The position numbers and the translations under genes are program-made. A model generated the notes under the pieces. That model was not told the origin of the DNA. It did not search any database and saw only the letters and a list, made by a program, of their open reading frames with translations. DNA of 64,000 bases from the NCBI RefSeq assembly GCF_965638725.1, contig NC_134970.1:7794001-7858000 (forward strand), read 5' to 3'. This document shows, in pieces, positions 33,175 to 47,194 of this stretch (position 1 is the stretch's first letter; every line of letters begins with the position of its first letter). Origin of the DNA: Aptenodytes patagonicus. Its lineage: Eukaryota > Chordata > Aves > Sphenisciformes > Spheniscidae.

Positions 33175-35693
33175 CTGTGGGAGGAAAAAGACAAATGCCG
33201 GTTGCCCACTGTCCCCACGCTGCAGGAGCCGAGGTGGGCAGAGGTAGCCTGAGCGGAGGCCCTTGCCAGAGGATGGGCCGTTCCAGCAGCAGCGAGAGAG
33301 GGCAGCACAGCTGGGCTGCTTCCAGGGGTTCCCCCCGCCTTTCCCCATCCTTTGCTTTACAGGCCCACAGTGGGAGAAGAGGAAGCGAGCTGGCAGCAGC
33401 GGTCCCCTGCCTCGGGAAGCCCACCCGGCAGCACAGCCCAATTCTCACCCTGTCCCTCCCTGCTCCCTGGCCCCTGGCGCCATCCTGCCCCTCGGCAGGC
33501 ACCTCTCAGTGGCCGTTCGGGGAGGGGGCACAGGCTGCTGTCCCCCACCGCAGCCCCCCACCTCTTCCCTGGGCGCTGATGGTCTCCCGACCCCTCTTCT
33601 CCCCGCTCAGCTGCCCCCCTCAGCCAGGCAGGACTGTGCCTCAACGTCCCAAGGGGGCCAGTCCCAGGTCCCAGGGGCTTGGACTCCCCGCACAGCAAAA
33701 TCTCCCCGTGCAGCAGGGCTGGGCTCCGACCCCTGCAGCACGAGGCTACCGCCTCCCCAAAAGGCCCTGCTGCACACTGGCTTTTGGCCGGGAGAGCGAG
33801 CCAGGCTTTCAGCCGAGACCCATCCCCACAGAAGGGGGGCTTCGCAAGCCACGGGGCTCTTCTTCAGCAAACCTCTGTTGGCTTCCCCATGCTGCTGCGC
33901 ACCCCACTGACCGTGTTACACCACGTCCGTGCTACCACCCCAACGTGACGCCCTGGGCAGGAGCAGCCCGTTTCGTACCTACTCGTCTGGCAGCGGCTCG
34001 GCCCCGCTGCCTCCCCTGCTGGCTGTTGGTCAGCCTTGTTCCCCAAGGAGCCTTTGGAGGCCCCTTGGCATCTTCTCTGGGGGCCCTTTCTCCTCGCCAT
34101 CTCTGGGCAAAGACAGGCTCCCCGCTCAGCTCTTCCCCCTCAGCCGCAGCAGTGTGGCCTGCCCAGGCAAAAACAGCTCCGGCAGCAGCCCCACGCCGCC
34201 CCCCCCAGCAGGAGCGCGCCTGCCCAGGGCAACAGCCACACAGCAGCTGTGGGCTCCTTCCCCACGCGCCACAGGGCTGTGCAGGCAGCCAGCTCTGACC
34301 TCACAGCGGCGGCTCTGACATCACATTGGGGCTCCCCAGGGCTGAGTAGGGCAGGGAGACCCTGTGGGCTCCCCTGGGGCAAGACGGCTGCCGCCCTTCC
34401 AGGCGGCGGAACCCCATGCCTGTGGGCTCCCGAACCCTGCCACGCTCCCGTGCCGGGCAGCTGCCTGGCCTGGCCTGGCCTGCCGGGCAGGGTTCCAGCT
34501 CTCCTGGGCATACCCGGGAAACAAGAAAGGGTGCTGGAAAGGGGGCTTTGCTCCCGCCCCATGGGACAGCTGCTTCCGTCAGTGTTTCTCCTCTTGCAAC
34601 TGTTTCGTACGCCAGGAAGAAAAACCCAGTAGCCCAGACGTGCTGTCAGGGGCCCAGGGGTACGTCTGGTTAACAAAGACCATTTTTTTCTCACCCGTGC
34701 TGATTCTGCCTTGACTTCCCTAGTTTGAAATGGAAGTGTGCCCCTTCCTTGTCTTACAGTGGCCTGCAGGGTCCAGGAAGGTCCCTGCACAGGGGCATAG
34801 GCTGCGCTGCGGGCACTGGGCGGCACGGCCCATAGCAGGGTCCCAGCATGGCAGGATGGGGACACAGGGCATATGGAGCGCAGCCCCACATGTCCCACCT
34901 CACTGGCCAGTGGGTGCCCCACGCTGGCGCAGGGCCAAGCTGTGCTGGGGCAGTGCGGGGCTCTGCAGCTTCCCAGCCATGCCACCCGCTTTTGCAGGGG
35001 AGCACAAGATGCCCGTTTCCTCATGGGCAGCCCAGGCCTGCCCGGACCCCTGGCCCCCGCCCCAGTGCAGTGGGCCGTCCAGGCAGCAGAGCTGCCGGTG
35101 CCATTGATGGGCAGCCGGGGCCTTGGCATCAAAGGGCGCCTGGGGGGCTTGCGGCAGGCTGGGCGGCTCTTGCACTCGTGGGACAGGGTGGTCTTTGGGT
35201 GTGATCCTGTGGGTAGGAACGGGCTTCCCTTGTCCAACGCTGGAAGGGGGGTTCCTCTGGGAGCGGGCAGAGACGGCAGTATCCTGCCTGGGGCTGGGCC
35301 CCTCAGGCTCCACACCGACATGGAGGGGCTCTGTCTCCCAAGGTGACCTGTGGGCAACTGCCAAGGGCCACAGTGCCCCCTCCTCCTCCACAAGATGCAC
35401 AAGACACCACAACAGCTCCTCTGGGCTGACCTAGAGACCCCAGTGGCTTCTCTGGAATGACCCAGCAACCCTGCTAACCTCGCATGAGAACTTCAATAGC
35501 ATCCTGGGATGCCCACTCACCAGCCCCATCTCTCAGCAACCCCTTGGGATCCTCCAAAAACCCCCAGGGAATGCTCCTGCTAGCCTGACCCCCTCCCAGT
35601 ACTACATGCTGTTAGACAGCTGCCAGGAACACAGGGTTCTAACCCCTCCCATCCCTGGAATGCTCCGGACGGGCTTTCCGAGTGGACAGCAAG
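33175..35693. other. GC-rich upstream region of the SUN gene; no exon fixed
   Basis: Should hold the 5' UTR exon and promoter of the SUN gene, but I cannot place them. Long open frames here (442 codons on minus, 35468-34140; 373 codons on plus, 33177-34298) are Pro/Gly/Arg-rich, overlap each other and show no domain. Confidence 0.5.
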
Positions 35694-35694
35694 A

Positions 35695-35900
35695 CTGGCT
35701 GCCCGGGATGTCCTTAATGGAGAAGGCGCTATACCCCCGGTTATGAGGTCCATGCCAGCAACAGCGGGAGGGAAAACCACACTGTTGCAACATGCAGCAC
35801 CCGGGGGACCAAAGAGCCTAGCCTTGGTGTTAGATGGTGAAGCCCATGACAGGAACACCCCAAGGGCTGCAGAACTGGACAGCCTTTCTAGGAACCCCCT
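35695..35900 (+). repeat. Copy 2 of the ~200-bp dispersed repeat
   Basis: Direct-orientation match to 26004-26205, with about 10 extra bases (AGCCCATGAC) near 35838. Its right end runs into the CCT-rich tract. Confidence 0.85.
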
Positions 35901-36312
35901 ATTGCCTCCTCTGGCCTCCTGTTACCTTCTCCTCCTCCTCCTCCTCCTCCTCCTCCTCCTCCTCTTGTCTCCTGTTGCCTCCTCCTGCTGTTGCCTCCTT
36001 TTACCTCCTTTTGTCTCCTCCTCCTCTTGCCTCTTGTTGCCTGCTGTTGCCTCCCTTTCTTCCTCTTCTTCCTCCTCTTTCTCGTCCTCTGTCTCCTCTT
36101 CCACTGCCTCCACCTTCTCCTCCTCCTCCCGTTTCTTCCAGCTGACTCCTTTTGCCTCTTTCTCCTGTTGCCTCCTGATGCTTCCTGTTGCCTTTTTCTC
36201 TTCCTCTTCTTCCTCCTCCTCTGCCTCCCCCTCTTATGCCTCCTATTCCTCCTCCTCCTCGTCTTCCTCCTGGGGCCTTCTCCTCTTTCTCTTCCTCCTC
36301 CTCCTCTTGTTT
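35901..36312 (+). repeat. CCT-rich polypyrimidine tract, left part
   Basis: About 400 bp of almost pure pyrimidine on plus (CTC, CCT, TTGCCT and TCTTCC units), including a perfect CTC run near 35929-35963. The tract resumes after the CR1 at about 37574. Serine/leucine-rich open frames through it are artefacts. Confidence 0.9.
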
Positions 36313-37573
36313 CATAGAATCATAGAATCACAGAGTGGTTTGGGTTGGAAGGGACCTTTAAAGGTCATCTAGTCCAACCGCCCTGCAATGAGCAGGGACA
36401 TCTTCAGCTAGATCAGGTTGCTCAAAGCCCCGTTGAACCTGACCTTGAATGTCTCCAGGGATGGGGCATCTACAGCCTCTCTGGGAAACCTGTGCCAGTG
36501 TTTCACCACCCTCGTGGCAAAAAATTTCTTCCTTATATCTAGTCTGAATCTACCCTCTTTTAGTTTAAAGCCATTCCCCCTTGTCCTGTCGCTACAGGCC
36601 CTGTTAAAAAGTCTGTCCCCATCTTTCTTATAAGCCCCCTTTAAGTACTGAAAGGCCGCAATAAGGTCTCCCTGGAGCCGTCTCTTCTCCAGGCTGAACA
36701 ACCCCAACTCTCTCAGTCTGTCCTCACAGCAGAGGTGTTCCATCCCTCTGATCATTTTTGTGGCCTCCTCTGGACCCGCTCCAGCAGGTCACTGTCTTTC
36801 TTGTGCTGAGGACTCCAGAGCTGGATGCCGTACTCCAGGTGGGGTCTCACCAGAGCGGAGTAGAGGGGCAGAATTATTTCCCTCCACCTGCTGGCCACGC
36901 TTATTTTTTTATGCAGCCCAGGATACGGTTGGCTTTCTGGGCTGCAAGTGCACGTTGTCGGCTCATGTCCAGCTTTTCATCCACCAGTACCCCCAAGTCC
37001 TTCTCGGCAGGGCTGCTCTCCATCCCTTCATCCCCCAGCCTGTATTGATACTGGCGGTTGCCCCAACCCAGGTGCAGGACCTTCCACTTGGTCTTGTTGA
37101 ACCTCATGAGGTTCACGAGGACCCACTTCTCAAGCTTGTCCAGGTCCCTCTGAATGGCATCCCATCCCTCAGGTGTGTCAACTGCGCCACTCAGCTTGGT
37201 GTCATCTGCAAATTTGCTGAAGGTGCACTCGATCCCGCTGTCTATGTCATTGACGAAGACATTAAACAGTACTGGTCCCAATATGGGCTCCTGAGGGACG
37301 CCACTCGTCCCACTGATCTCCATCCGGACATCGAGCCGTTGACCACTACCCTCTGGATGCGACCATCCAGCCAATTCCTTATCCACCGAATAGTCCATCC
37401 ATCAAATCCATATCTCTCCGATTTAGAGAGAAGGATGTTGTGGGGGACCATGTGAAAAGCCTTACGGAAGTCCACATAGATGACATCAGTAGCTCTTCCC
37501 TCGTCCACGGATGTAGTCAGTCCATCATAGAAGGCCACTAGGTTGGTCAGGCAAGACTTGCCCTTGGTGAAGC
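36313..37573 (-). mobile_element. CR1 LINE, 5'-truncated, minus orientation
   Basis: Begins on plus with CATAGAATCATAGAATCACAG, the reversed CR1 3' terminal repeats. It reads back through the ORF2 C-terminus (36755-36408), the RT palm with [13 protein letters not shown] (ORF 37398-36901) and an upstream RT block [15 protein letters not shown] in another frame (37538-37242). Frameshifts separate these pieces, so the copy is dead. About 1.26 kb of the 4.5-kb element is present. It is cleaner than the copy at 3879 and therefore probably younger. Confidence 0.93.
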
Positions 37574-37628
37574 CTCCTGATGCCTCCTGTTGCCTCCAAC
37601 TCCTCCTCCTCCTCCTGTTTCCTCCTGT
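37574..37628 (+). repeat. CCT-rich tract, right part
   Basis: CTCCTGATGCCTCCTGTTGCC and CTCCTCCTCC continue the tract that ends at 36312, showing that the CR1 lies within it. Confidence 0.8.
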
Positions 37629-38901
37629 GTTTTCTGTTTTGGCTTCCAGACCAAAGTTCCCAACACTGAGAAGGATCAGGAGGACGTGGTCATCTTGTTG
37701 ATGGGGGAGTTTTACAAGCAGCGGAGATCTGCCTGAAGGTCAAAACCAGTGGCTGGAGATGAGGAAAGGACAATGCAGAGAGACCAGAAGAGGGGAGAGG
37801 AGCACAGTGTGCTGGGCGAGCATCTCTGTATCCTCATTGACGGGAGATGCCAGAGTGGACCCAGAACGTGGTTCCCTGAGACCATGTAGCGGCCTACAGC
37901 AGAGTGGCCAGGAGAGGACTGCTGGGGAAGAGCTTGAGAAGCCAGGGGATGTGCCATACGGCAGTCAGTCCAATGGCAGGAGGCAGGTTATCCAGTCCTT
38001 TGTGTTGGGCCCAAAATCTGAAGCCTGAGGTGTAACATCCTGTACTGGATCGTGGTAGTTAGCATTGATCATCCAGCTGATCAAAACCAGACCCTTTCTC
38101 CAGCTGTTGGCAGCAGTGGGAAAACAGAGGTTCAGAAGACACTGCTTTTTGAATCCTAACCCAGACCAGAAGGCCTGTCATGGTACCTGTGTCACCTTTA
38201 ACTGCAGTTTTCACGTCTTTGAGAGAAGAGGCGTTTGGCTGCCAGTTTATAGTACTAACTGTTTTGCAGATTAAACATAATTTGCAAGCATGGAAGCGAA
38301 CTGGACATGGACAAGCAAATGCTTCAGGCAACTGCAAAGTAGAGATGGGGGCAGTCTGTAATAGTTCCGTCAGGATCAAAAGCTAAAGGATGTTTCTATT
38401 CGAAGAGGCATGTCTGTTGGGAGCTCTGGTCTCCAAAATGCCAAACCCCTGTGTCTTAAACATTGGTCATCCCTGAGGGTTTTTTTTTCTGCTACTTCCT
38501 AACACAGTTTCTCTGGGTTTTTGTTTCTTCGGGTTTTAATCTCCGGTAGGGGTACAAGCTCAGTTCCACCAAACCACTTGGAAACCTGCCACTGGCCCAC
38601 CTTCTGCTGGGGGCCAAGCCAAAGGGATGAAGCCTCGTGCTCCTACCAAGCCCAAAGCAAAGTTAAAGCACTGAGAAGTTCCCCCAGTCAGCCCTCAGCC
38701 AGAGTGCAGTTATTTAAGCTGCGATGAGGTGGAAGAGACTGGAAATCAATTCATCGACAGGAGACAATGGAAGAAGGTGCAGTGTATGTGGCACCTGGGA
38801 TCAACTGATACCCTCAGTTTCATACCTGGATAAGTACTGTATTTGCACATTGACTAAGCCCCGGGCCAGAGCAGAAATTCTTCTTACTAAACCTGGGTGC
38901 C
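37629..38901. other. No recognised gene
   Basis: Ordinary-looking sequence between the CR1 tract and an LTR. Only short open frames without domains. Confidence 0.5.
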
Positions 38902-39622
38902 TGTCGCAGATGGCGTGAGAGTGCACTTCACTGGTAAGCGAGAGAAGCAACAATACACTTTATTGATAGAAAACAGTGAGTTAAAGTGTGAGTTAATGAA
39001 GTTCAATGGTAAACGTGACAGTGATTTAACAAGATTCGATGGCAAGGTACACTTGATTATTTACTGCATAGAGGACAGGGTCAGACAAAACTGCCAGGGA
39101 GACCCTCCCGTTGAGTCGTGAGGTTCAGAAAGGACCCCCTTGCTTTCTAAACTCCTTCTCAGAGAGGAGTCTGGGTGCGGCTGGATGCAAACGTAGTCCC
39201 AGACTCGGTCAACGGTTTATGTCTAAAGGATTATATATGCGCAACCGATCCTTTATATCACTTAGCTAAGATTTCAAAGTTTAGCGTGCTATGAGTCACT
39301 TACCAAGGATCTGTTGCGGCAAGGAACCTCTCAACCTCGAGGAGTAACCTTGAGAGGCGTCCTTACTCAAGGGGAGATCCCGCCGTGCAGGAGAGCTCAA
39401 CGGGCCCTGGGCTGTCCACTATTTATGGAGTAAGATGATTGACTTACAGTCGTATTTGCATATCAGCAAGTCGTTTGGGTCACTGCTCCAGGCAGCCCTT
39501 GGCCACTGTGTTGCCACCCATTCCCGAAGTCCAGCATAAGCTGGATGCAGCCACAACGACCCCCACTGGTGGTCGTTGCTTACGCGGGGGGGTGGGTGGG
39601 GTGGGGGGAGCACGCCGCCACA
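38902..39622 (-). mobile_element. LTR of the retrovirus-A family, minus orientation
   Basis: On the minus strand the element reads TGTGGCGGCGTGC to ATCTGCGACA (721 bp), with a TATA-like CATAAATAG near 39419-39427 and AATAAA at 38959-38964. The downstream core contains CTCCTCGAGGTTGAGAG (39329-39345 on plus, reversed), identical to the retrovirus-A LTR at 18818-18834, and the preceding GGGATCTCCCCTTG block also matches. U5 is much longer than in retrovirus A. It abuts retroviral RNase H sequence on its right. No target duplication is visible (GTGCC versus AAGGG). Confidence 0.75.
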
Positions 39623-40200
39623 AAGGGTTGTAAAGCTGCTGCCTTAGCCGCACCGTCAGCAAGATTGTTTCCTTCAGTCAGGTCAGAAGTATCTCGCTGG
39701 TGGGCTTTATGGTGTAATACTGCTACTTGTTTTGTTTTTTCTAGAGCATGTAGAAGATCCAAAACTTTGTTCTCGATGTGCTGTTTTGTGTCGCGCTGAT
39801 GGTTAGAAACTCTCTTTCTTTCCAGGCGGCTTATGGACATCTTTCAATTCTTGGGGTATCGCTTGGAAGTCCTCAGCCATCGTTATCTGAGCAATGACTT
39901 CTGGCAGTTCCAACGCTATGCCCCTGTTTTCAAACATAACTCCTGCCTGCAATTTTTCCAGTAAATCCCTCCCCAATAAATTAATTGGACTGCCTTCCAT
40001 TATCACAAACTGAGGGTATAATGCATGTGGGCCAACTTCTACTAATAAAGGGATTGTTATCCCCAGTGTCACCGGGTGCCCCTCGGTTCCCTGCACTTGT
40101 ACTTTCTCCTGACTTAATTCACCTCAGTATTGATTTAGCATAGGGTCGGTTGCACCCGTGTCTATCAGAAATTCTAAAGTGTGATTACTGACTTTTATCA
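39623..40200 (-). pseudogene. Retrovirus B pro and RNase H pieces with RT deleted
   Basis: Minus-strand frame 40096-39803 is the C-terminal half of a retroviral aspartic protease (INLLGRDLL motif) running into the RT linker. Frame 39840-39580 is the end of an RNase H domain (HHKAHQRDTSDL and NNLADGAAKAAA). Almost the whole RT domain that should lie between them is missing, so the junction near 39840 is an internal deletion. No integrase or envelope follows; an LTR starts directly at 39622. Confidence 0.8.
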
Positions 40201-40599
40201 CGACTTGAGCACGATCTCCTACCAGTGGTTCGCACGCCGCAAGGGTTACAGGCTCTCCCACCTCCGGTCATTGTTGAGAGTCGTGCTGAGGGAATTCTGC
40301 CAGCTCCTCAACCTTTTCGCTGCTTGGCGGCTTCCAAACAGGGGGATTCCCACCCAAATCCTCTGGTCATTCGTGGCCAAAATGGACAATCTCTCTTCCA
40401 GTGGCCTGGTTTCTTACAGCGTGCGCAACGACTTGGGTCCAGTTGTCCTCTTCTCATTGCTTCTGCTGTTCCCACACCCCTTCTCCTATTCCTTCATCTT
40501 CCTCTCGTCAGCGGGATTCCTCCCATCGCTACTGCCAACATACTCACTTCCTCTCACTTTCTTCTTTCCGTTTCTTTCTTTGGTCTTTATGAGCTACCG

Positions 40600-41778
40600 T
40601 CATATACATACGCTGCCGGAGACAATATCTTTTGTGGATTTTTTTTCCCCCTGCCATCCTGGAGCGTGCTTCACAAAGTATTTATGAATGTCTGGGGCTG
40701 CCTGTTGGACAAATGCACTCACTGCCAATTCGTCATTAAAGTCACCTTCCGTCCTTCCTCCGTATCGCAACAATGCTTGCCGCAAGCGACTCCCGAAGTC
40801 GCTCGGGTGTTCCTCTGATCTTTGCCTCACTTCCCGAACTCTTTCCCAGTTGACACCGGTTTGTCCTGCAGCCTTTATTGCCAGGACCAGATTATGGCAA
40901 GCTGTTTCACAGGCAGCTCGGTCATTTGCATTCTTATAATCCCAATTAGGGTCCACGCTTGGCCAAGGCTGTCTGTTTCCATCACGACTTGCTAATTCTC
41001 TCTCTTTTTCCCAAATCCGATCTCTATCTCCCAACCAAAATATTTGCTGCAACGGCACTTGAACATCCCTCCAAGAGGGGTGATGTCCCTCTATTATTGT
41101 AGAGAAGAGTTGGGCAACCTTTTCTGGGTCCTCACGTACCCAGGGCATCTGTTGCGCCCCTTGAGTCAAATCTCCTGGAGCCCATGGCTGATAAACATAG
41201 GCATGTAATATTGGAGGGGGTGGTTTCTGTCCTGCTGCCACAGGCATTCCTGCAGCCGGACTAGCCACTAGCAAGCTCATAGGAGCTTGCAAAGCAGGAG
41301 CGTGATTTTCAGGAGGAAGCGGCGGGTACAGCGTAGGGGTCTGAGGAGTAGCAGGAGCAGGTGCAGGGTGAAGCAGAGCGAGGGTAGGGTTTAGACTTTG
41401 AGTCACCCGGCATTGGGTGCGTTACCATCTGTCTTACCTTAGCCAAATCCCCGTATCCGCCTGGTTGTTTAAAAGCCCAGTTATCCCAGACAGAGCAGTA
41501 GTTCATTTGCTAAGAGCAGTAGTTCATTTGCTAAGGTTTCTGATCCTCCAAGCGTTGATGCAGGAAAGTCAGCTTGCTCATATCAGACGAACCTTCCAGG
41601 GGCCACTGCTCGAACGGCATCTCCTCCCGAGTTTCAGCTGGCCCCTCATCCTGGCAGAGAACTATGGCTCGAGCTTTCGAGCTTTAGTGAGTCCTGAAGT
41701 ACCATCAGTTTTCTTCCAGTTTTGCAGAATTTCTGCCAGCGGCGAACCCCGTTTTTCCTTACCTATTGAACCCCCCAT
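40600..41778 (-). pseudogene. Retrovirus B gag remnant, gamma-like
   Basis: A start at 41778 gives MGGSIGK, a typical N-myristoylation signal of gammaretroviral matrix, but the frame stops within about 30 codons. A Pro-rich linker and capsid follow in the 268-codon frame 41406-40600. It contains YQPWAPGDLTQ, WVREDPEKVAQLF, and a major-homology-like region around QRSEEHPSDFGSRLRQAL. The frame continues into broken nucleocapsid sequence toward 40200. The layout matches class I (gamma-type) gag and is clearly different from the gag of retrovirus A. Confidence 0.82.
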
Positions 41779-41908
41779 GACTTACGCTGCCCCCGGTTTC
41801 AGTACCTTCCCGGTGAACACGGACCCCGCAAGGACAATGGGGTGAACTCACCCAGCGCCAGCTGTGTTGTATGTGGTAGCTACACTCACCAGGTCGGAAA
41901 CCCACAGA

Positions 41909-41926
41909 GTCCCACCTGGGTCGCCA
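41909..41926 (-). other. Primer-binding site of retrovirus B
   Basis: On minus, TGGCGACCCAGGTGGGAC begins three bases after the LTR end. It has the expected TGG start and position. I could not match it confidently to one tRNA from memory. Confidence 0.6.
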
Positions 41927-41929
41927 AAT

Positions 41930-42398
41930 CGTTAGCAAAAAGGACTTGCTCACATTTTCTTCTTTTCCCCTAGCTTGTGCACAGGTACCGGAAAGAAGGC
42001 AGCAGAAGTACACACTAGCTTTTATTGCCGGCATTAAGGTGCCTCTCGGCTGGGAGCCCAAAGGGACCCCATGTTACACTTCATTCCTTATATACAGTTT
42101 TAAGACTACTCAGATATTCATTTTTACAGTTTACATAACCTATTGGCTTTGGCCATGACACCGCTTGTTACCATGCGCTTTTGAGTATTTCTTCACGCGA
42201 CCCCCCGTGCAAGCGTGCTTAATGCATACTTATTAGCAGAGTTTGCACTATTTTGTTGCAACTTTGCCACTTTCAGCCGGTTTGGTCTGGTTTCTTCTAT
42301 GAGCAGACCCTCTTGCACAGGGCAGGTCACTGTCGGTCAAGTTCTCTTGCACAGGTCTTGGAAGCCATCTTCACGTTGGAGCTTTTTCTTATGTAACA
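41930..42398 (-). mobile_element. 5' LTR of retrovirus B
   Basis: On minus it reads TGTTACATAAG to TTTGCTAACG (469 bp); TGTTA/TAACG are near-perfect inverted ends. It has a TATA box (TATATAA, plus 42088-42094) and AATAAA (42021-42026). It shares no visible similarity with the LTR at 38902-39622 at the other end of the same provirus remnant. Confidence 0.8.
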
Positions 42399-44807
42399 GC
42401 CTCCATGGTCTGTCCAGCTCCCTTAGGAAAAGGCTCCTTGGCTGGCACCTCCCCCTGGGGAGAGGAACTGTCCCTCAAGTCCAAGTGCTGCCTAGGGCTG
42501 CCTCTGCCTTCTACTGAGGCTCCCGGAGTGACCCTTGGAGGAGTTGTACATGTCTGTGGTGGGGACATCTGTCCATGAGAGCTCCTCAGCAGAGGGTCCC
42601 CTTCCATCCCATGGTGATCTGGGAAGCCGAGTCACCAGAGGCAGGGCTTGCTTTGGTCTTGCTTGCAGAGCTTGAGCTTGGACACCTCTCCAACCTCGAT
42701 TGTTCCAGTATCATCCCTCTCGCCGCGCCTGCCCTCTTGATGCAGCTAAGGATGTCATTCTCTAGCCTGAGGAGCCAAAAAGGGCCGACCCCAACTCTCC
42801 TCCCTCCTCTGCCAGGCCCAGCCTTGGAAACCAGCTGGTAGCATCAAGGAGCTGTATCAAAGGGTGGGAAGTTTAGGCAAAGGAGCGTGGGGAGGCATGG
42901 CCCTAGTTCTGGCTGGGCTCCGAGACAGCATTCCCAGAAAAAGTCATGGACATCCCTCCCCACAGCCTTCCCTCCCTCCCTCCCTGACTAAGTCAGGCAG
43001 CCCCAGCTCCAGCCGTGCTCCTCTGGCCCCAGCTGTGCTCTGCCCCTGGCCTTTCACCTTGGGGTGCAAGGCGTGGGGAAGCCCCCGTGCGTCCCAGAGC
43101 CTTCCTTCAGCCCTTGGATGAGCAAACTTCCCCTCTCACCCCTCCTTCCTTGCTGGAAAGCCCTCACCCGTCTCTGCTCCTTGGAGCTCAGGGTGGCGGG
43201 GTCAGACCGTGGTGGGAAGGCAGGGAAATCTGTTGGCCATTGGGGGGGCACCACAACTGAAGTGGGGTTTGTCCTGGCCTCTGGAGGGATTTTTGATTGA
43301 AGTTTTGAGAGCAGCAACAGGGACAGCCACACGTGAGCGAGCCGCCCGGGGTGCCTGTTCTGCTCCCAGAGCAGGCAACGTCCCACAGCCCAATCTCTGG
43401 GTCCCAGCACCCCAAGAGCCTGGGCCCCCCCAGCCCTCCATGCACAGGGAGTGCCTGGGGACCCCTCACCTCCCACAGAGGTGGTGTGGCACAATGGGTC
43501 AGTGCAGCCTGGCCGTGCCCTGGGAGACCACGGCCACAGGATTGGGGCCATGCTGACCCCAGGGGCCCCTGGGGTCACGGGGCCCCTGGGAGCTCCCGGC
43601 CAGCATCACAGGCTTCCCTCCAGCCCCCCACCCGGCCCAGAGCTTGTTCCTCTCCCAGGAGCGGGGCGGGAGGGGGCTGCTTGGGGGAAGCGAGGTGTCA
43701 AGAGTTATGCTTGTGTTTGCTCAGAGGAGACTATGCTCTGTAAACAGCCCGTCTTCAGCAGCTGTTGTGGTTGCTGTTGCTGTTGTTACCGCTGTCAGGA
43801 GAGCTAATAAAGCAGGCTAGCAGGCAGAGCTCGGCCCCTTCGAGCTATTGCCTCCTGGAGCCTTCCCAGTCCACAGTTTCATCGCTTCTCCTGGCCTGGC
43901 CTGACATGAGAAACCTCCCCCAAAGACATTTCTCTCCAGGGACTCCACTCTGCAGGGACCTCTCTCCCCGTGTCTCTGGCTTCTTGGTCCTTTGCTTTCT
44001 TTCAGGAGATGCCGCTGAACAAACGTGCCTGGTCCGTGCGAGCAGCAAGTCGGGGGGAAATAGGAGTTACTGGCAGGGCTGAGAAGCTCTGTGGGGTTGG
44101 GAGGAGGCTGAGACCATTTGAGGGGAGTGCAAAGCCCGATGTGCAGGGAGCCAGGACTCACACGTGCCTGGGACCGACCCCCTGCAGCGGTGGGGCAGGA
44201 CGGGTCCCTCTGAGCCCACGTCATACAAATGCCTGCTGCTGGAGCACCTCCAGCTCAGCCGCTTGCCCCGTGCCTGGCACACTCAGCTCCCAGGACTGCC
44301 GGAGCCCTCAGCACTGCAGGTGCCCGGGGCAACCCCCGGCCCCGGCCCCTTGGCCCTTGCTGGTGCCCCTTCCACAGCAGGACCCCCTCTCAGTGTGGTG
44401 TTCAACCCAGGAAGGGGCTCGACTCCCTCTTACAGCTCCATCCTCACCTCTGTCAAGGAACATGACTGTGCAAGGCGGGAGCACGGGTTGTGTTTGAGCA
44501 AACTTTGCGGAGTCTTCAGTTTGGATCAAACATATGGTGTGGGACCCCCGGGACAGGGGACCAGAGGCTCGCAAGGACTCGCAGCGGGGCTGGTGTGCAC
44601 AACAGCCCGCGGGTCAAAACCACACCTCTGCTGGTGGGCTCCCTGTGTGGAACTGCCCCTGCCCCATGCAGATGTGCCCAGGCCCGCTGGGGCTGGGGAG
44701 CAGCACCAATGTGGCCTCTGTTAACAGGCAGGCGTCCGATGGGCCAGCCAGACCCCTCTGCTATGCTCCGTCCCTCTGCTCAGCCCCTGTGCCATTGATG
44801 ACCCTTT
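42399..44807. other. No recognised gene
   Basis: GC-rich sequence with many short overlapping open frames and small GTTGCT repeats near 43765-43790. No domain or consistent exon series seen. Confidence 0.5.

Positions 44808-47194
<2,387 letters not shown>

Noticed and set aside
32679-33308. 209-codon minus-strand frame read as one exon
   Set aside because: It spans two real SUN-gene exons and the intron between them; phase shows splicing at 33068 and 32782 instead.
34140-35468. 442-codon minus-strand open frame
   Set aside because: Longest single frame in its area, but GC-rich, overlapped by open frames on plus, with no domain or splice support.
35743-36372. Ser/Leu-rich frame through the CCT tract
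   Set aside because: Artefact of a trinucleotide-like pyrimidine repeat.
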